DNA of 64,000 bases from JADGNZ01 sp963715895 (GTDB lineage Bacteria; Acidobacteriota; Thermoanaerobaculia; Gp7-AA8). Shown in pieces: positions 42,906 to 50,759 of the stretch. The translations under genes were made by a program, and so were the position numbers. Location: positions 806,001-870,000 of the forward strand of contig OY970284.1 in assembly GCA_963715895.1 (NCBI GenBank). Direction: 5' to 3'. Within the stretch, counting starts at the first letter, position 1. Each line of letters begins with the position of its first letter. The notes under the pieces are model-generated. The model made no database searches. It had not been told where the DNA came from and saw only the letters and a program-made list of their open reading frames with translations.

Positions 42906-44120
42906 ATGCTGACCAAACTCGCCCTTCGCAACGTCTTCCGCAACCGCCGCCGCTCCGCAATCACGCTGCTCGTCATCGTCTTCGGAGCCGTCGGCCTGAT
43001 CCTGTTCGGCGGCTACAAGGCCATCACCTTCCGCGGCCTTCGCGAGAGCACCATCCGCGACCGCCTGGGACATCTGCAGATCTACAAGCGCGGTTTCGAG
43101 CGCGCGGAAGCAAAGAAGCCGCTGGAGTACGGCCTCGAGAACGTCGCGCAGCTCCGGCGCGCCGTCGAAAGCGATCCACGCGTCCGCATGACCACCGCAC
43201 AGATCACGCTCATGGGCCTCATCAGCAACGGAGACAAGTCGGAGACCTTCATGGCCACGGCTGTCGAACCGAAGAAAGACCAGGACATGAACGCCCAACG
43301 CCTCGTCGCCGGCACAAATCTCCCTGATGCGGAACCGGACGCAGTGATCATCGGGAAGGGCCTGGCTGCTTCGATGCACGCCAAACCGGGCGACTACCTG
43401 ACCCTGATGTCGACCACGACCTCCGGCTCGCTCAACGCCATCGACGTGCGCGTGGCCGGTATCTTCACCAGCGGCGTCAAGGAGTACGACGACCGCGCCA
43501 TCAAGATGCCGCTGGCCGGCGCGCAGCAGCTCCTGCAGACCGCGAAGGTCGAGCGCCTGCTCGTCCTGCTCAACGAAACCGACGACACCGATGCTGTCCG
43601 CGCGGATCTGGATCGCCTGTTCGCGCGGAAGCACTGGGCGCTCGAGATGAAGGACTGGTCGCAGCTGGCGACCTTCTATCACCAGGTCGTTCTGCTCTAC
43701 AACGGCATCTTCGGCTTCATCGGAATGGTCGTCTTCGGCATCGTCATCTTCAGCGTTGCCAACACGATCGTGATGTCGATTTTCGAACGGACCCGCGAGA
43801 TCGGCACGATGATGGCCATCGGAACCAGCCGATCCAACGTCTGGCGGCTCTTCCTGCTCGAAGGGCTGTTCATCGGCATCATCGGCGGCGTGGCCGGCCT
43901 GGTGGCCGGCGCCGGCGCGTCGGGCATCATCAACAACGCCCACTTCATGCTGCCGCCACCGCCCGGCTACACGCAGGGCTATCCGCTGCGCGTGCTGATG
44001 CAGCCCGGCATTCTCATCACCGCCTTCCTCATCGCCGTCATCACCGCGACGCTCTCATCGATCCTCCCGGCACTCAAAGCGTCACGGCTGAAGATCGTCG
44101 ATGCGCTGGGGCATATCTAG
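42906..44120 (+). CDS. ABC transporter permease, FtsX/MacB-LolC/E type
   Basis: 404 residues. One N-terminal membrane helix (RSAITLLVIVFGAVGLILFG) is followed by a large periplasmic domain of about 230 residues and three C-terminal helices, the typical four-helix FtsX-superfamily topology. The motif SIFERTREIGTMMAIGTSRS is the coupling-helix region shared by LolC/E and MacB. It forms an exporter with the preceding ATPase. The LolA-like gene begins 8 bp after its stop. Confidence 0.92.
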   Translation: MLTKLALRNVFRNRRRSAITLLVIVFGAVGLILFGGYKAITFRGLRESTIRDRLGHLQIYKRGFERAEAKKPLEYGLENVAQLRRAVESDPRVRMTTAQITLMGLISNGDKSETFMATAVEPKKDQDMNAQRLVAGTNLPDAEPDAVIIGKGLAASMHAKPGDYLTLMSTTTSGSLNAIDVRVAGIFTSGVKEYDDRAIKMPLAGAQQLLQTAKVERLLVLLNETDDTDAVRADLDRLFARKHWALEMKDWSQLATFYHQVVLLYNGIFGFIGMVVFGIVIFSVANTIVMSIFERTREIGTMMAIGTSRSNVWRLFLLEGLFIGIIGGVAGLVAGAGASGIINNAHFMLPPPPGYTQGYPLRVLMQPGILITAFLIAVITATLSSILPALKASRLKIVDALGHI

Positions 44121-44128
44121 GAGCCATC

Positions 44129-44857
44129 ATGAAATCGATCATCGCCATCGCTTTTCTCTGCGCAATGCTGCCAAGCACCGGTCGGACTGGAGAGTCCGAC
44201 CTACGTGCGACCTCGGTGCTTGCCCGCGCCGACGTCTTTCGCAATCCGATCGAGAGTTTTTCGGTCGACGTCGAGCTCACTTCGTTCGCGCCGGGCGGCA
44301 AAACGGATATCTCCCGCTTCCGGGTGTTTGGAAAAGGGAGTGATCGCAGCATCGTCGAGTTCACCTTCCCGCAGACGGAGAAGGGGAAGTACCTGCTGAT
44401 GCTGCGCGACGCCATGTGGATCTACATGCCGACCGCCAGCCGGCCGATCCGCATCTCGCCGTTGCAGCGGCTCATGGGCCAGGCATCGAACGGCGATGTG
44501 GCGCGGACCAACTTCTCGATCGACTACGACGCGAAGTCGGTCGCCGAGGATGGCGATGCATTCGTCGTCGACCTCAAGGCCAAAGACCCGGCAGTCGCCT
44601 ACAACCGCGTCCGGCTCTGGATCGACAAACAGTCGTACGAGCCGCGGCGCGCCGATTTCTACGTCGTCTCCGGAAAACTGATTAAGCGGGCCATGTACCG
44701 CCAGTACGGCACGATGGCCGGCCGGCGTGTCGTCACCGAAGTCGAGATCGATGACCTGCTGCGGCCCGGCAATCACACCGTAATGCGCTACGCCAACCTC
44801 ACTCCGAAAGAAAACGCCGAGAAGATGTTCACGAAGGACGCGTTGGGCAAATGGTAA
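44129..44857 (+). CDS. Outer membrane lipoprotein-sorting (LolA/LolB-fold) protein
   Basis: 242 residues with a signal peptide (KSIIAIAFLCAMLPSTGRTG). The mature half-barrel strands SFSVDVELTSFAPGGKTDIS, KGKYLLMLRDAMWIYMPTAS and RVRLWIDKQSYEPRRADFYV match the family annotated as 'outer membrane lipoprotein-sorting protein', often encoded next to MacB-like exporters. It probably carries a lipid or lipoprotein through the periplasm. It overlaps the beta-barrel gene (ATGGTAA at 44851-44857). Confidence 0.85.
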   Translation: MKSIIAIAFLCAMLPSTGRTGESDLRATSVLARADVFRNPIESFSVDVELTSFAPGGKTDISRFRVFGKGSDRSIVEFTFPQTEKGKYLLMLRDAMWIYMPTASRPIRISPLQRLMGQASNGDVARTNFSIDYDAKSVAEDGDAFVVDLKAKDPAVAYNRVRLWIDKQSYEPRRADFYVVSGKLIKRAMYRQYGTMAGRRVVTEVEIDDLLRPGNHTVMRYANLTPKENAEKMFTKDALGKW

Positions 44858-45924
44858 AGACGGTCATCGTCGCGATGGCGCTGTTCGCAACGACCGTCCA
44901 TTCCGAAACGTTCAAGTTCTTCGGCTCCGCCGGTGCCGAGTGGCAGCTCTCTCCCGCCAACGCCGCATCCGCGCTGAATCCAGGAAACGTTGCGCGGCTG
45001 CCCTACAGCACCGGCTCCGGCGACGCCGTCGCATTCCTCGACGCCACACCGGAAAGCCATGCCTGGAAACTCCATCTCAAACTGCGCGGCGATGCGGCCG
45101 AGGGAGCCAGTGAAAAGGCGGAGATCGGCGAGGCGTCCCTGCAGCTCAATCCGCGGCCCTGGCTTGACATCACCATCGGCCGGATGATCGAAAAGTGGGG
45201 CACAGGCTACGCCTGGAATCCGACGGCATTCGTCAGCCCGAAAAAGAATCCGGCCGATCCCTCCGACCGCCTCTCCGCCAATCGCGGCACCGGCATGATC
45301 CGCACGGACCTGTTCGTCCGCGGCACGAACGTCTCACTCTACGCGCTCGATCATGGCGCGGTCGCCGCGCGCGTCTACCGGCTCGTTGGCGGGACCGATA
45401 TCTCGCTTCTCTTCCGGCGCGACGGCACCGGCACGCAGCAAGGCATCAGTGCCGCGCGCGTCTTCGGCGACGCGCTGGAGCTGCATGGCGAGGTGGCGCG
45501 CCGCCATGCGCTCGCCGGAGGTCAGTACACGTTCAAGAGCGACGTCAACGTCGTCGTCGAGCTCTATCGCGGCGGCGACGGTCTCGATGCCAGCGCATTT
45601 CGCGCCTTCCGCGCCGCCGCTGATTCCGCTCATGACGAAGCAGCGCTCCGCGCCGCGAATACCGCGTATGCGCCGCTGCACATGGCGCGCAACTACGCCT
45701 TCGTGCGCGTCGACTGGCCGTACGACAAATTTGAAGCGGAGCTGATCACCATCACGAATCTTCGCGACGGATCGCTACTCGCTCGTGCCACGCTCACCCA
45801 GCGGTTGCTGGCCAATATGAGCATCTATCTCATCGACACGGAGTTCGCCGGCGCCCGCGCCAGTGAGCTCTCTTACATGCAGGTGCGCCGCGTCACCACC
45901 GCAGGCGCGCGCTACTACTTCTAG
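44851..45924 (+). CDS. Predicted outer-membrane beta-barrel protein
   Basis: 357 residues with a signal peptide (TVIVAMALFATTVHSETFKF). Alternating-residue strands run to a C-terminal aromatic (RVTTAGARYYF), typical of barrels recognised by the BAM complex. A conserved-looking segment reads KWGTGYAWNPTAFVSPKKNP. It overlaps the LolA-like gene and precedes the histidine kinase by 6 bp, so it is a probable outer-membrane end point of the exporter pathway. Confidence 0.75.
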   Translation: MVKTVIVAMALFATTVHSETFKFFGSAGAEWQLSPANAASALNPGNVARLPYSTGSGDAVAFLDATPESHAWKLHLKLRGDAAEGASEKAEIGEASLQLNPRPWLDITIGRMIEKWGTGYAWNPTAFVSPKKNPADPSDRLSANRGTGMIRTDLFVRGTNVSLYALDHGAVAARVYRLVGGTDISLLFRRDGTGTQQGISAARVFGDALELHGEVARRHALAGGQYTFKSDVNVVVELYRGGDGLDASAFRAFRAAADSAHDEAALRAANTAYAPLHMARNYAFVRVDWPYDKFEAELITITNLRDGSLLARATLTQRLLANMSIYLIDTEFAGARASELSYMQVRRVTTAGARYYF

Positions 45925-45930
45925 AATGAC

Positions 45931-47058
45931 ATGGACGTGAACGAGCGAAAGATGGAACTGGTGGGGGTCCTGACGTGGATCATCGTCGGGATTCCGAGCG
46001 TGCTGTGGGAGGTGGAGTTCCGCTCCCTTTACACGGCACGCGCGGCGATGCTCTTCGGCGCCTTCGTCGTCTTCATCGTCGCCTTTCTCATCGGCACGCG
46101 GCCGGGCTGCACCAATGCCACACGGATTCCGATGCTCATCATCGAGACGCTGGCGGCCTATGCCTGCGTAAGCCTGCAGCCGACCGGCTTTCAACCGGTG
46201 CTCCTGGTCATCATCGCCGCGCAGCTCGGTGCCTATCCGCCTCGCTATGCCGTCGGTGGCATCGCTGTCAACTCGATCGTCCTCGGCTTGATCATGGGCG
46301 GGAACGGCGGCTCGCCGGTGATCTATGCGCTGGTCTACTTCGCCTTCTCGCTCTTCGCGCTCTTCTCGATGCACGTCGCCCACTCCGAGATGGAGGCGCG
46401 CAAATCGCTGGCCGAGGCCAACGCCGAGCTGCGCATGACCACCGAGCTCCTCGAGATCAGCAGCCGCACCTCGGAGCGGCTTCGCATCGCCCGCGATCTG
46501 CACGATCTCCTCGGCCACCACCTGACCGCGCTCAGCCTGAACCTCGAGGTCGCCAGCCACGTGGCCACCGGCGAGGCGAAGGAGCACATCGAGACGAGCA
46601 AGTCGATCGCGAAGCATCTCCTCGCCGACGTTCGCGACGTCGTCAGCCGCCTACGCAACGACGAGCCGGTCGATCTGACAACCTCTCTGGAATCGCTGCG
46701 GGACGTGATCGTGGCCCCCTCGCTCCATCTCGACTACCCGCACGAGCTGGCCGTGGCCGATGCGAACATCGCCCAGGTTGCGCTGCGAACGGTGCAGGAG
46801 ATCGTCACGAACGCGGTGCGCCACTCCGGCGCCCGCAATCTCTGGCTGAACCTGAGTCTGAGCAAGGCCACAGCCGGCCGCACACTCTCGATCGATGCCC
46901 GCGACGACGGTGTCGGCTCCGACAACGTCCGCTTCGGCAACGGTCTGCTCGGCCTTCGCGAGCGGGTGCAACAGGCGCAGGGAACGTTCGAAGTGACGTC
47001 GACCCGCGGCCGCGGGTTCTCCGTGCACGTGACGCTCCCCCTCGGAGCGCTGGCGTGA
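45931..47058 (+). CDS. Sensor histidine kinase, HisKA_3 (DesK/LiaS/NarX-like)
   Basis: 375 residues. Four to five membrane helices occupy residues 10-150, followed by a coiled coil (MEARKSLAEANAELRMTTEL). The phosphoacceptor histidine is in IARDLHDLLGHHLTALSLNL, and the ATPase domain carries DARDDGVGSDN and FGNGLLGLRERV. It probably senses an envelope or membrane signal through its helices. Its stop overlaps the GTG of the response regulator (47055-47058). Confidence 0.93.
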   Translation: MDVNERKMELVGVLTWIIVGIPSVLWEVEFRSLYTARAAMLFGAFVVFIVAFLIGTRPGCTNATRIPMLIIETLAAYACVSLQPTGFQPVLLVIIAAQLGAYPPRYAVGGIAVNSIVLGLIMGGNGGSPVIYALVYFAFSLFALFSMHVAHSEMEARKSLAEANAELRMTTELLEISSRTSERLRIARDLHDLLGHHLTALSLNLEVASHVATGEAKEHIETSKSIAKHLLADVRDVVSRLRNDEPVDLTTSLESLRDVIVAPSLHLDYPHELAVADANIAQVALRTVQEIVTNAVRHSGARNLWLNLSLSKATAGRTLSIDARDDGVGSDNVRFGNGLLGLRERVQQAQGTFEVTSTRGRGFSVHVTLPLGALA

Positions 47059-47696
47059 TCCGCGTCTGCATCGTCGAAGATCAGACCATCGTGCGCCAGG
47101 GCCTGCGCAGCCTCCTTGCGCTCGTCCCCGACATCGAGGTGGCTGCCGAGGCCAGCGACGGCGAAGAAGCGGTCGAGGTCATCGAGCGAGAGAGGCCGGA
47201 CGTCGTCCTGCTCGATCTGCGCATGCCCAAGCTCGACGGCGTCGGCGTCCTGCGCACCCTTCGCGAGCGGAACGCCGCGCGCCCGACGCTGATCCTGACG
47301 ACGTTCGACGACGACGCCATCCTGTTCGAGGCCGTCCGCGCCGGTGCGAAGGGCTGGCTGCTGAAGGACGTCTCGCTGGAACGCCTGGCCGGAGCCATCA
47401 GGACCCTCGCCGAGGGGGGAACATGTATCGAGCCGGTCATCACCGAGAGGATCATGCGGGCCCTGGAAAAGAGTGATTCCTCGTTCGAGTCCGCCGACCT
47501 CCCCGAACCGCTCACCGACCGCGAGCGGACGATCCTCCGCTTACTCGCCGGCGGCTATAGCAACAAGGAAATCGGCGAACTGCTGAGCATCACCGACGGT
47601 ACGGTGAAGAACCACATCTCGAACCTGCTTGCGAAGCTGGGGGTGCGGGATCGAACGAGAGCAGTGCTGCGGGCGATCGATCTTGGCGTGATCTGA
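47055..47696 (+). CDS. Response regulator, NarL/FixJ (LuxR-type HTH)
   Basis: 213 residues with a GTG start overlapping the kinase stop. The receiver domain has the acidic pocket in VCIVEDQTIV, the phosphoacceptor Asp near residue 54 in VVLLDLRMPKLDGV, the conserved Thr in LILTTFDDD and the Lys in WLLKDVS. The LuxR HTH runs through LTDRERTILRLLAGGYSNKE and TDGTVKNHISNLLAKLGVRD. It is the transcriptional partner of the kinase and closes the operon; likely targets include the exporter genes (inferred). Confidence 0.94.
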   Translation: MIRVCIVEDQTIVRQGLRSLLALVPDIEVAAEASDGEEAVEVIERERPDVVLLDLRMPKLDGVGVLRTLRERNAARPTLILTTFDDDAILFEAVRAGAKGWLLKDVSLERLAGAIRTLAEGGTCIEPVITERIMRALEKSDSSFESADLPEPLTDRERTILRLLAGGYSNKEIGELLSITDGTVKNHISNLLAKLGVRDRTRAVLRAIDLGVI

Positions 47697-47703
47697 GGAC
47701 CAC

Positions 47704-48291
47704 TCACTCTTTGAGTTCGACGTTCCAGTACGCCTCGTCGAGGAAGTTCTTCCAGATGTCGGGGAAGACCCGGCCCTGGAGGCGGTGGAGCGGGTGCCAC
47801 TTCGGGCGCACAGGCTGACGCTTGAGCTGCAGGCCGGTCTCGGTCAGGAGCTTGTTCCCCTTCTTCACGTTGCAGGGGAGGCAGGCGCAGACGACGTTCT
47901 CCCACGTCGACTTTCCGCCGCGCGAGATGGGGACGACATGATCCAGCGACAGCTCGGAGGACGAAAACTTCCTGCCGCAGTACTGGCAGCGGTTCCCGTC
48001 GCGCAAGTAGATGTTGCCGCGCGAGAACTTGACCTCCTGCCGCGGCAGCCGGTCGAAGACCAGCAGCTGTACGACGTGCGGAATCAGGATGTTACGGCTG
48101 GGCGTGCGGACGAAATGCTCGTCATCGCCCGGCACCGGGATGTCAGCCCAGTTCTCGAAGTCGTAGGTCCGGTACTCGGAGTCGACGGCCTTGACCTGCC
48201 CTTTGTACAAGAGGGTCAGCGCACGCCGGGCAGAGGTTATCTGCACAGCCTGAAAGACCCTGTTGAGGACGAGCACGTGACCGTCGAGCAT
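47704..48291 (-). CDS. HNH endonuclease
   Basis: 195 residues. The zinc/HNH core is CQYCGRKFSSSELSLDHVVP, with ISRGG and WENVVCACLPCNVKKGNK (two CxxC pairs plus the His of the DH motif). The N-terminal domain (VLVLNRVFQAVQITSARRAL) is the one usual in this very common stand-alone HNH family. The role is uncertain and could be DNA repair, a mobile-element relic or defence. It is convergent with the response regulator and has a palindrome about 45 bp upstream. Confidence 0.92.
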   Translation of the reverse strand: MLDGHVLVLNRVFQAVQITSARRALTLLYKGQVKAVDSEYRTYDFENWADIPVPGDDEHFVRTPSRNILIPHVVQLLVFDRLPRQEVKFSRGNIYLRDGNRCQYCGRKFSSSELSLDHVVPISRGGKSTWENVVCACLPCNVKKGNKLLTETGLQLKRQPVRPKWHPLHRLQGRVFPDIWKNFLDEAYWNVELKE

Positions 48292-48335
48292 AGTTCCTCA
48301 CTCGTAACGCCGCGTACAGCCGTGGATGTTTCCAT

Positions 48336-48352
48336 CTCCTGACAGTCAGGAG
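48336..48352. promoter_or_regulatory. Perfect 17-bp palindrome upstream of the HNH gene, possible operator
   Basis: CTCCTGAC-A-GTCAGGAG is a perfect inverted repeat with an odd centre. It lies 45 bp upstream of the HNH start, in the 260-bp gap shared with the gene at 48552. Symmetry and placement suit a dimeric regulator site, but no such regulator is identified. Apart from this palindrome and repeat copy E, the gap shows only the ribosome-binding site GGGAGG before 48552. Confidence 0.4.
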
Positions 48353-48406
48353 TGGTTCGGAGACATGATACACGTCCGGCATGAGGGTCCTGTATTTCTA
48401 TCGCCA

Positions 48407-48452
48407 GTGGTGGCCGAGCCTTGGGCAACCAACGCTGCCGGCCGTGCCGGCT
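48407..48452 (-). repeat. Dispersed GC-rich repeat, copy E (minus strand)
   Basis: Its reverse complement reads GCCGGCACGGCCGGCAGCG, then TTGGTTGCCCAAGGCTCGGC and CACCA, nearly identical to copy B. It lies between the HNH gene and the secreted-protein gene at 48552. Confidence 0.8.
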
Positions 48453-48551
48453 TGAAAAAAGTGCCGAATTGATAGATAGTTAGCGCCTGAGTCGATTCTG
48501 AATCCAGCTCTGCGGAGCGCATTCCGGGTGTGGTTTTTGTGGGAGGCATGC

Positions 48552-50060
48552 ATGCGCGTTTTGTCACGGCTCGCTCTCGTTGTCCTTGCTGTCGCCGTCC
48601 TTTCCGCTCCGGCGGCGCTCGCCGACCAGTACGAGGCGACCTGTCCCCTCACGCTGGTAGCGACCAATGCGCCGGCGACCGCGTTCTACCAGTCGCCGCA
48701 CGGCGTCTTCCGGTTCGGAGCGCAGGTCTTCGCACTCCGCGGCCAGACGCTGACGACGTACACCGTCACCGATCTCGGCGATATGCAGGTCGCCCGCGAG
48801 GACTTCATCGGGGCGCTGGCTGCCCGTGAGACCAAGGGCGGCATCGCTTTCGGAGGCGGTTTCCTTTACCTCAGCAGCGAAGCCGGACTCGAGATCTTCG
48901 ACCTCCGCAATGTCCGCGCCGGCGGCACGGCACCGATCCTCATTTCGCGGACGCCGGGCCTGCGCTACCACCGCCTGGCCGTCAGCGGCACCACGCTGGC
49001 CGCGGTCTATCCCGCCACCGACCTGCCGTGCTCCGCGAATGGGGCCATCGGACCGATCCAGACCTGTTTCAACACCATCGACATCTACAGCGTCGCCAAC
49101 CCGGCGGCGCCGGTCCGCGTCAGTTCCATCTCGACGTTCCTGAGCCCGCTCGGCGGATTCAACGACGTCGCCTTCAACTTCGGCTTCCTCATCGGCACCG
49201 CGAACGGCGGTACCGTGGCATGGGACGTCACCAATCCCGCCACTCCGATCTTCGCCGGCGGCAGCGGCACATCGGGTAAGTTCCTGATCAGCAACGGCTC
49301 GAACCTGCTCGCCGTCGGCAATGACAGCGCGATCCTCACGTTCGTCATCAATCCGATGCCGGGTGCCCCGGCCTTCTTCAACCCTTTCACCTTCCACACC
49401 ACGGCGAACCTGCAGGTGGAGCGGTCGAACCCGATCATCTTTCATCCGCAGGGAACATTCGATGAGGCGAACGGACGCCTCATTACGATGATCGACGAGC
49501 TCGACTACCAGACGCTCCAGCCCGCGCGCACGATCGCTTTCGACGTATTCGACTACGCCACGGCCATGCTGGAAGGGCGCGATCCCCGGCAGTATGAACA
49601 GGTCTCCTACACGCAGGGCGACGAGGTGAAGTGGAACCCGCTGGCGGTAGGCTCGCTCGTCTACGTCGTCGGCGAAATGACCGGAACGCAGACTTACGGC
49701 GCCTGCGGATTGATGACCGGACAGATCGAGTTCGCCTCGATCGCGGGCACGGTCTGCGGCGGCGCCGAAATTCATGGCTGGGTCACCGGAACGTTGAAGA
49801 TCACCAACGTCGAGCTGTTCCTCGACGGTGGATCGCTAGGCTCCGCCTCGCTCTCCGGACCGCCGCGCATCGACATTCCGTCGACCACGCCGGTCTCCAC
49901 GTGGCGCGTATCCGCGAACCTCGACGCCATCACCAAAGGTGTGCACGTCCTGCGCGCGGTCGGGACCGACGCGGCCGGCAACCGGCGTCAGTTCTCGAGC
50001 CAGACCATCCTGTTTCCGGGTCCGGGGTCGAACTGCGTGGCGCGCCGCCGCTCTGTTTGA
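48552..50060 (+). CDS. Secreted protein with LVIVD-like propeller repeats and an Ig-like C-terminus
   Basis: 502 residues. The ATG at 48552 follows GGGAGG by 5 nt. Signal peptide: LSRLALVVLAVAVLSAPAAL. Residues 40-390 contain propeller-like units (LEIFDLRNVRAGG, VDIYS-type FNTIDIYSVANPAAPVRVSS, GTVAWDVTNPATPIFAG). The last 90 residues (AEIHGWVTGTLKITNVELFL, then HVLRAVGTDAAGNRRQFSSQ) form an Ig-like domain of the kind found at the ends of exported bacterial proteins. Similar in style to the gene at 12564; function unknown. Confidence 0.75.
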   Translation: MRVLSRLALVVLAVAVLSAPAALADQYEATCPLTLVATNAPATAFYQSPHGVFRFGAQVFALRGQTLTTYTVTDLGDMQVAREDFIGALAARETKGGIAFGGGFLYLSSEAGLEIFDLRNVRAGGTAPILISRTPGLRYHRLAVSGTTLAAVYPATDLPCSANGAIGPIQTCFNTIDIYSVANPAAPVRVSSISTFLSPLGGFNDVAFNFGFLIGTANGGTVAWDVTNPATPIFAGGSGTSGKFLISNGSNLLAVGNDSAILTFVINPMPGAPAFFNPFTFHTTANLQVERSNPIIFHPQGTFDEANGRLITMIDELDYQTLQPARTIAFDVFDYATAMLEGRDPRQYEQVSYTQGDEVKWNPLAVGSLVYVVGEMTGTQTYGACGLMTGQIEFASIAGTVCGGAEIHGWVTGTLKITNVELFLDGGSLGSASLSGPPRIDIPSTTPVSTWRVSANLDAITKGVHVLRAVGTDAAGNRRQFSSQTILFPGPGSNCVARRRSV

Positions 50061-50738
50061 TCACCGCAACGTATCGACGAGCGCGAGCGCCGCGGACCGC
50101 GGATCGCTCGCGTCCGTGATCGGCCGTCCGACGACGATGTAGTCCGCCCCCGCCGCGATCGCGGCGGCGGGCGTCATCGTTCTGCGCTGGTCTCCGGCCT
50201 CGCTCCCATCGGGACGAATCCCGGGAACGACGATGCGCATCTCACCGCCGCAGACCTCCCGGATCGCGGCTACCTCGTGTGGCGAGGCGACGACGCCGCG
50301 AAGCCCGGAGTCCTGTGCCAGTCTGGCCAGCCGGACGGCGGTTTCGAGCGGCGTTCCGGCGAAGCCGATCCGCCGCAACTCCGCCTCGTCCAGGCTGGTC
50401 AGGACGGTGACGCCAAGGACGAGAGTTGAATCAATCGCGCATGCCCGAAGCATCGCCGCGCCGCCCGACGCATGCACCGTTACCATCGCCGCACCCAGCG
50501 ATGCCGCCTCGGCTGCCGCGTGTCCGGCGGTGTTCGGGATGTCGTGGACCTTGAGATCGAGAAAGACCTTGGCTCCGCGCCCGATGACCTCGCGCACGAT
50601 CGACGGTCCGTTCGCCACGAAGGCCTGCAATCCGATCTTGAGAATTCCGGCCACGCCGTGCAGCGCATCGGCGAGCCGAAGGATGTCGTCACGCGATGAG
50701 CGATCGATGGCAACGATCAAACGGTCAGTTGCTTGCAT
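50061..50738 (-). CDS. pyrF: Orotidine 5'-phosphate decarboxylase
   Basis: 225 residues from the ATG at 50736-50738 (MQATDRLIVAIDRSSRDDIL). It makes UMP in de novo pyrimidine synthesis. Motifs are the first Asp of VAIDRS, LKIGLQAF, the catalytic KVFLDLKVHDIPNTAGHAAA, VTVHASGGAAML and VVPGIRPDGSEAGDQRR with ADYIVVGRPIT. It is convergent with the previous gene with no gap and divergent from the PolX homologue (21 bp between starts). Confidence 0.96.
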   Translation of the reverse strand: MQATDRLIVAIDRSSRDDILRLADALHGVAGILKIGLQAFVANGPSIVREVIGRGAKVFLDLKVHDIPNTAGHAAAEAASLGAAMVTVHASGGAAMLRACAIDSTLVLGVTVLTSLDEAELRRIGFAGTPLETAVRLARLAQDSGLRGVVASPHEVAAIREVCGGEMRIVVPGIRPDGSEAGDQRRTMTPAAAIAAGADYIVVGRPITDASDPRSAALALVDTLR

Positions 50739-50759
50739 AATCGTCATGATAGCGACCGC

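Noticed and set aside
45975..47054. Upstream extension of the response regulator frame through the kinase gene
   Set aside because: This part reads an alternative frame of the histidine kinase and is arginine-rich noise; the regulator itself starts at GTG 47055.
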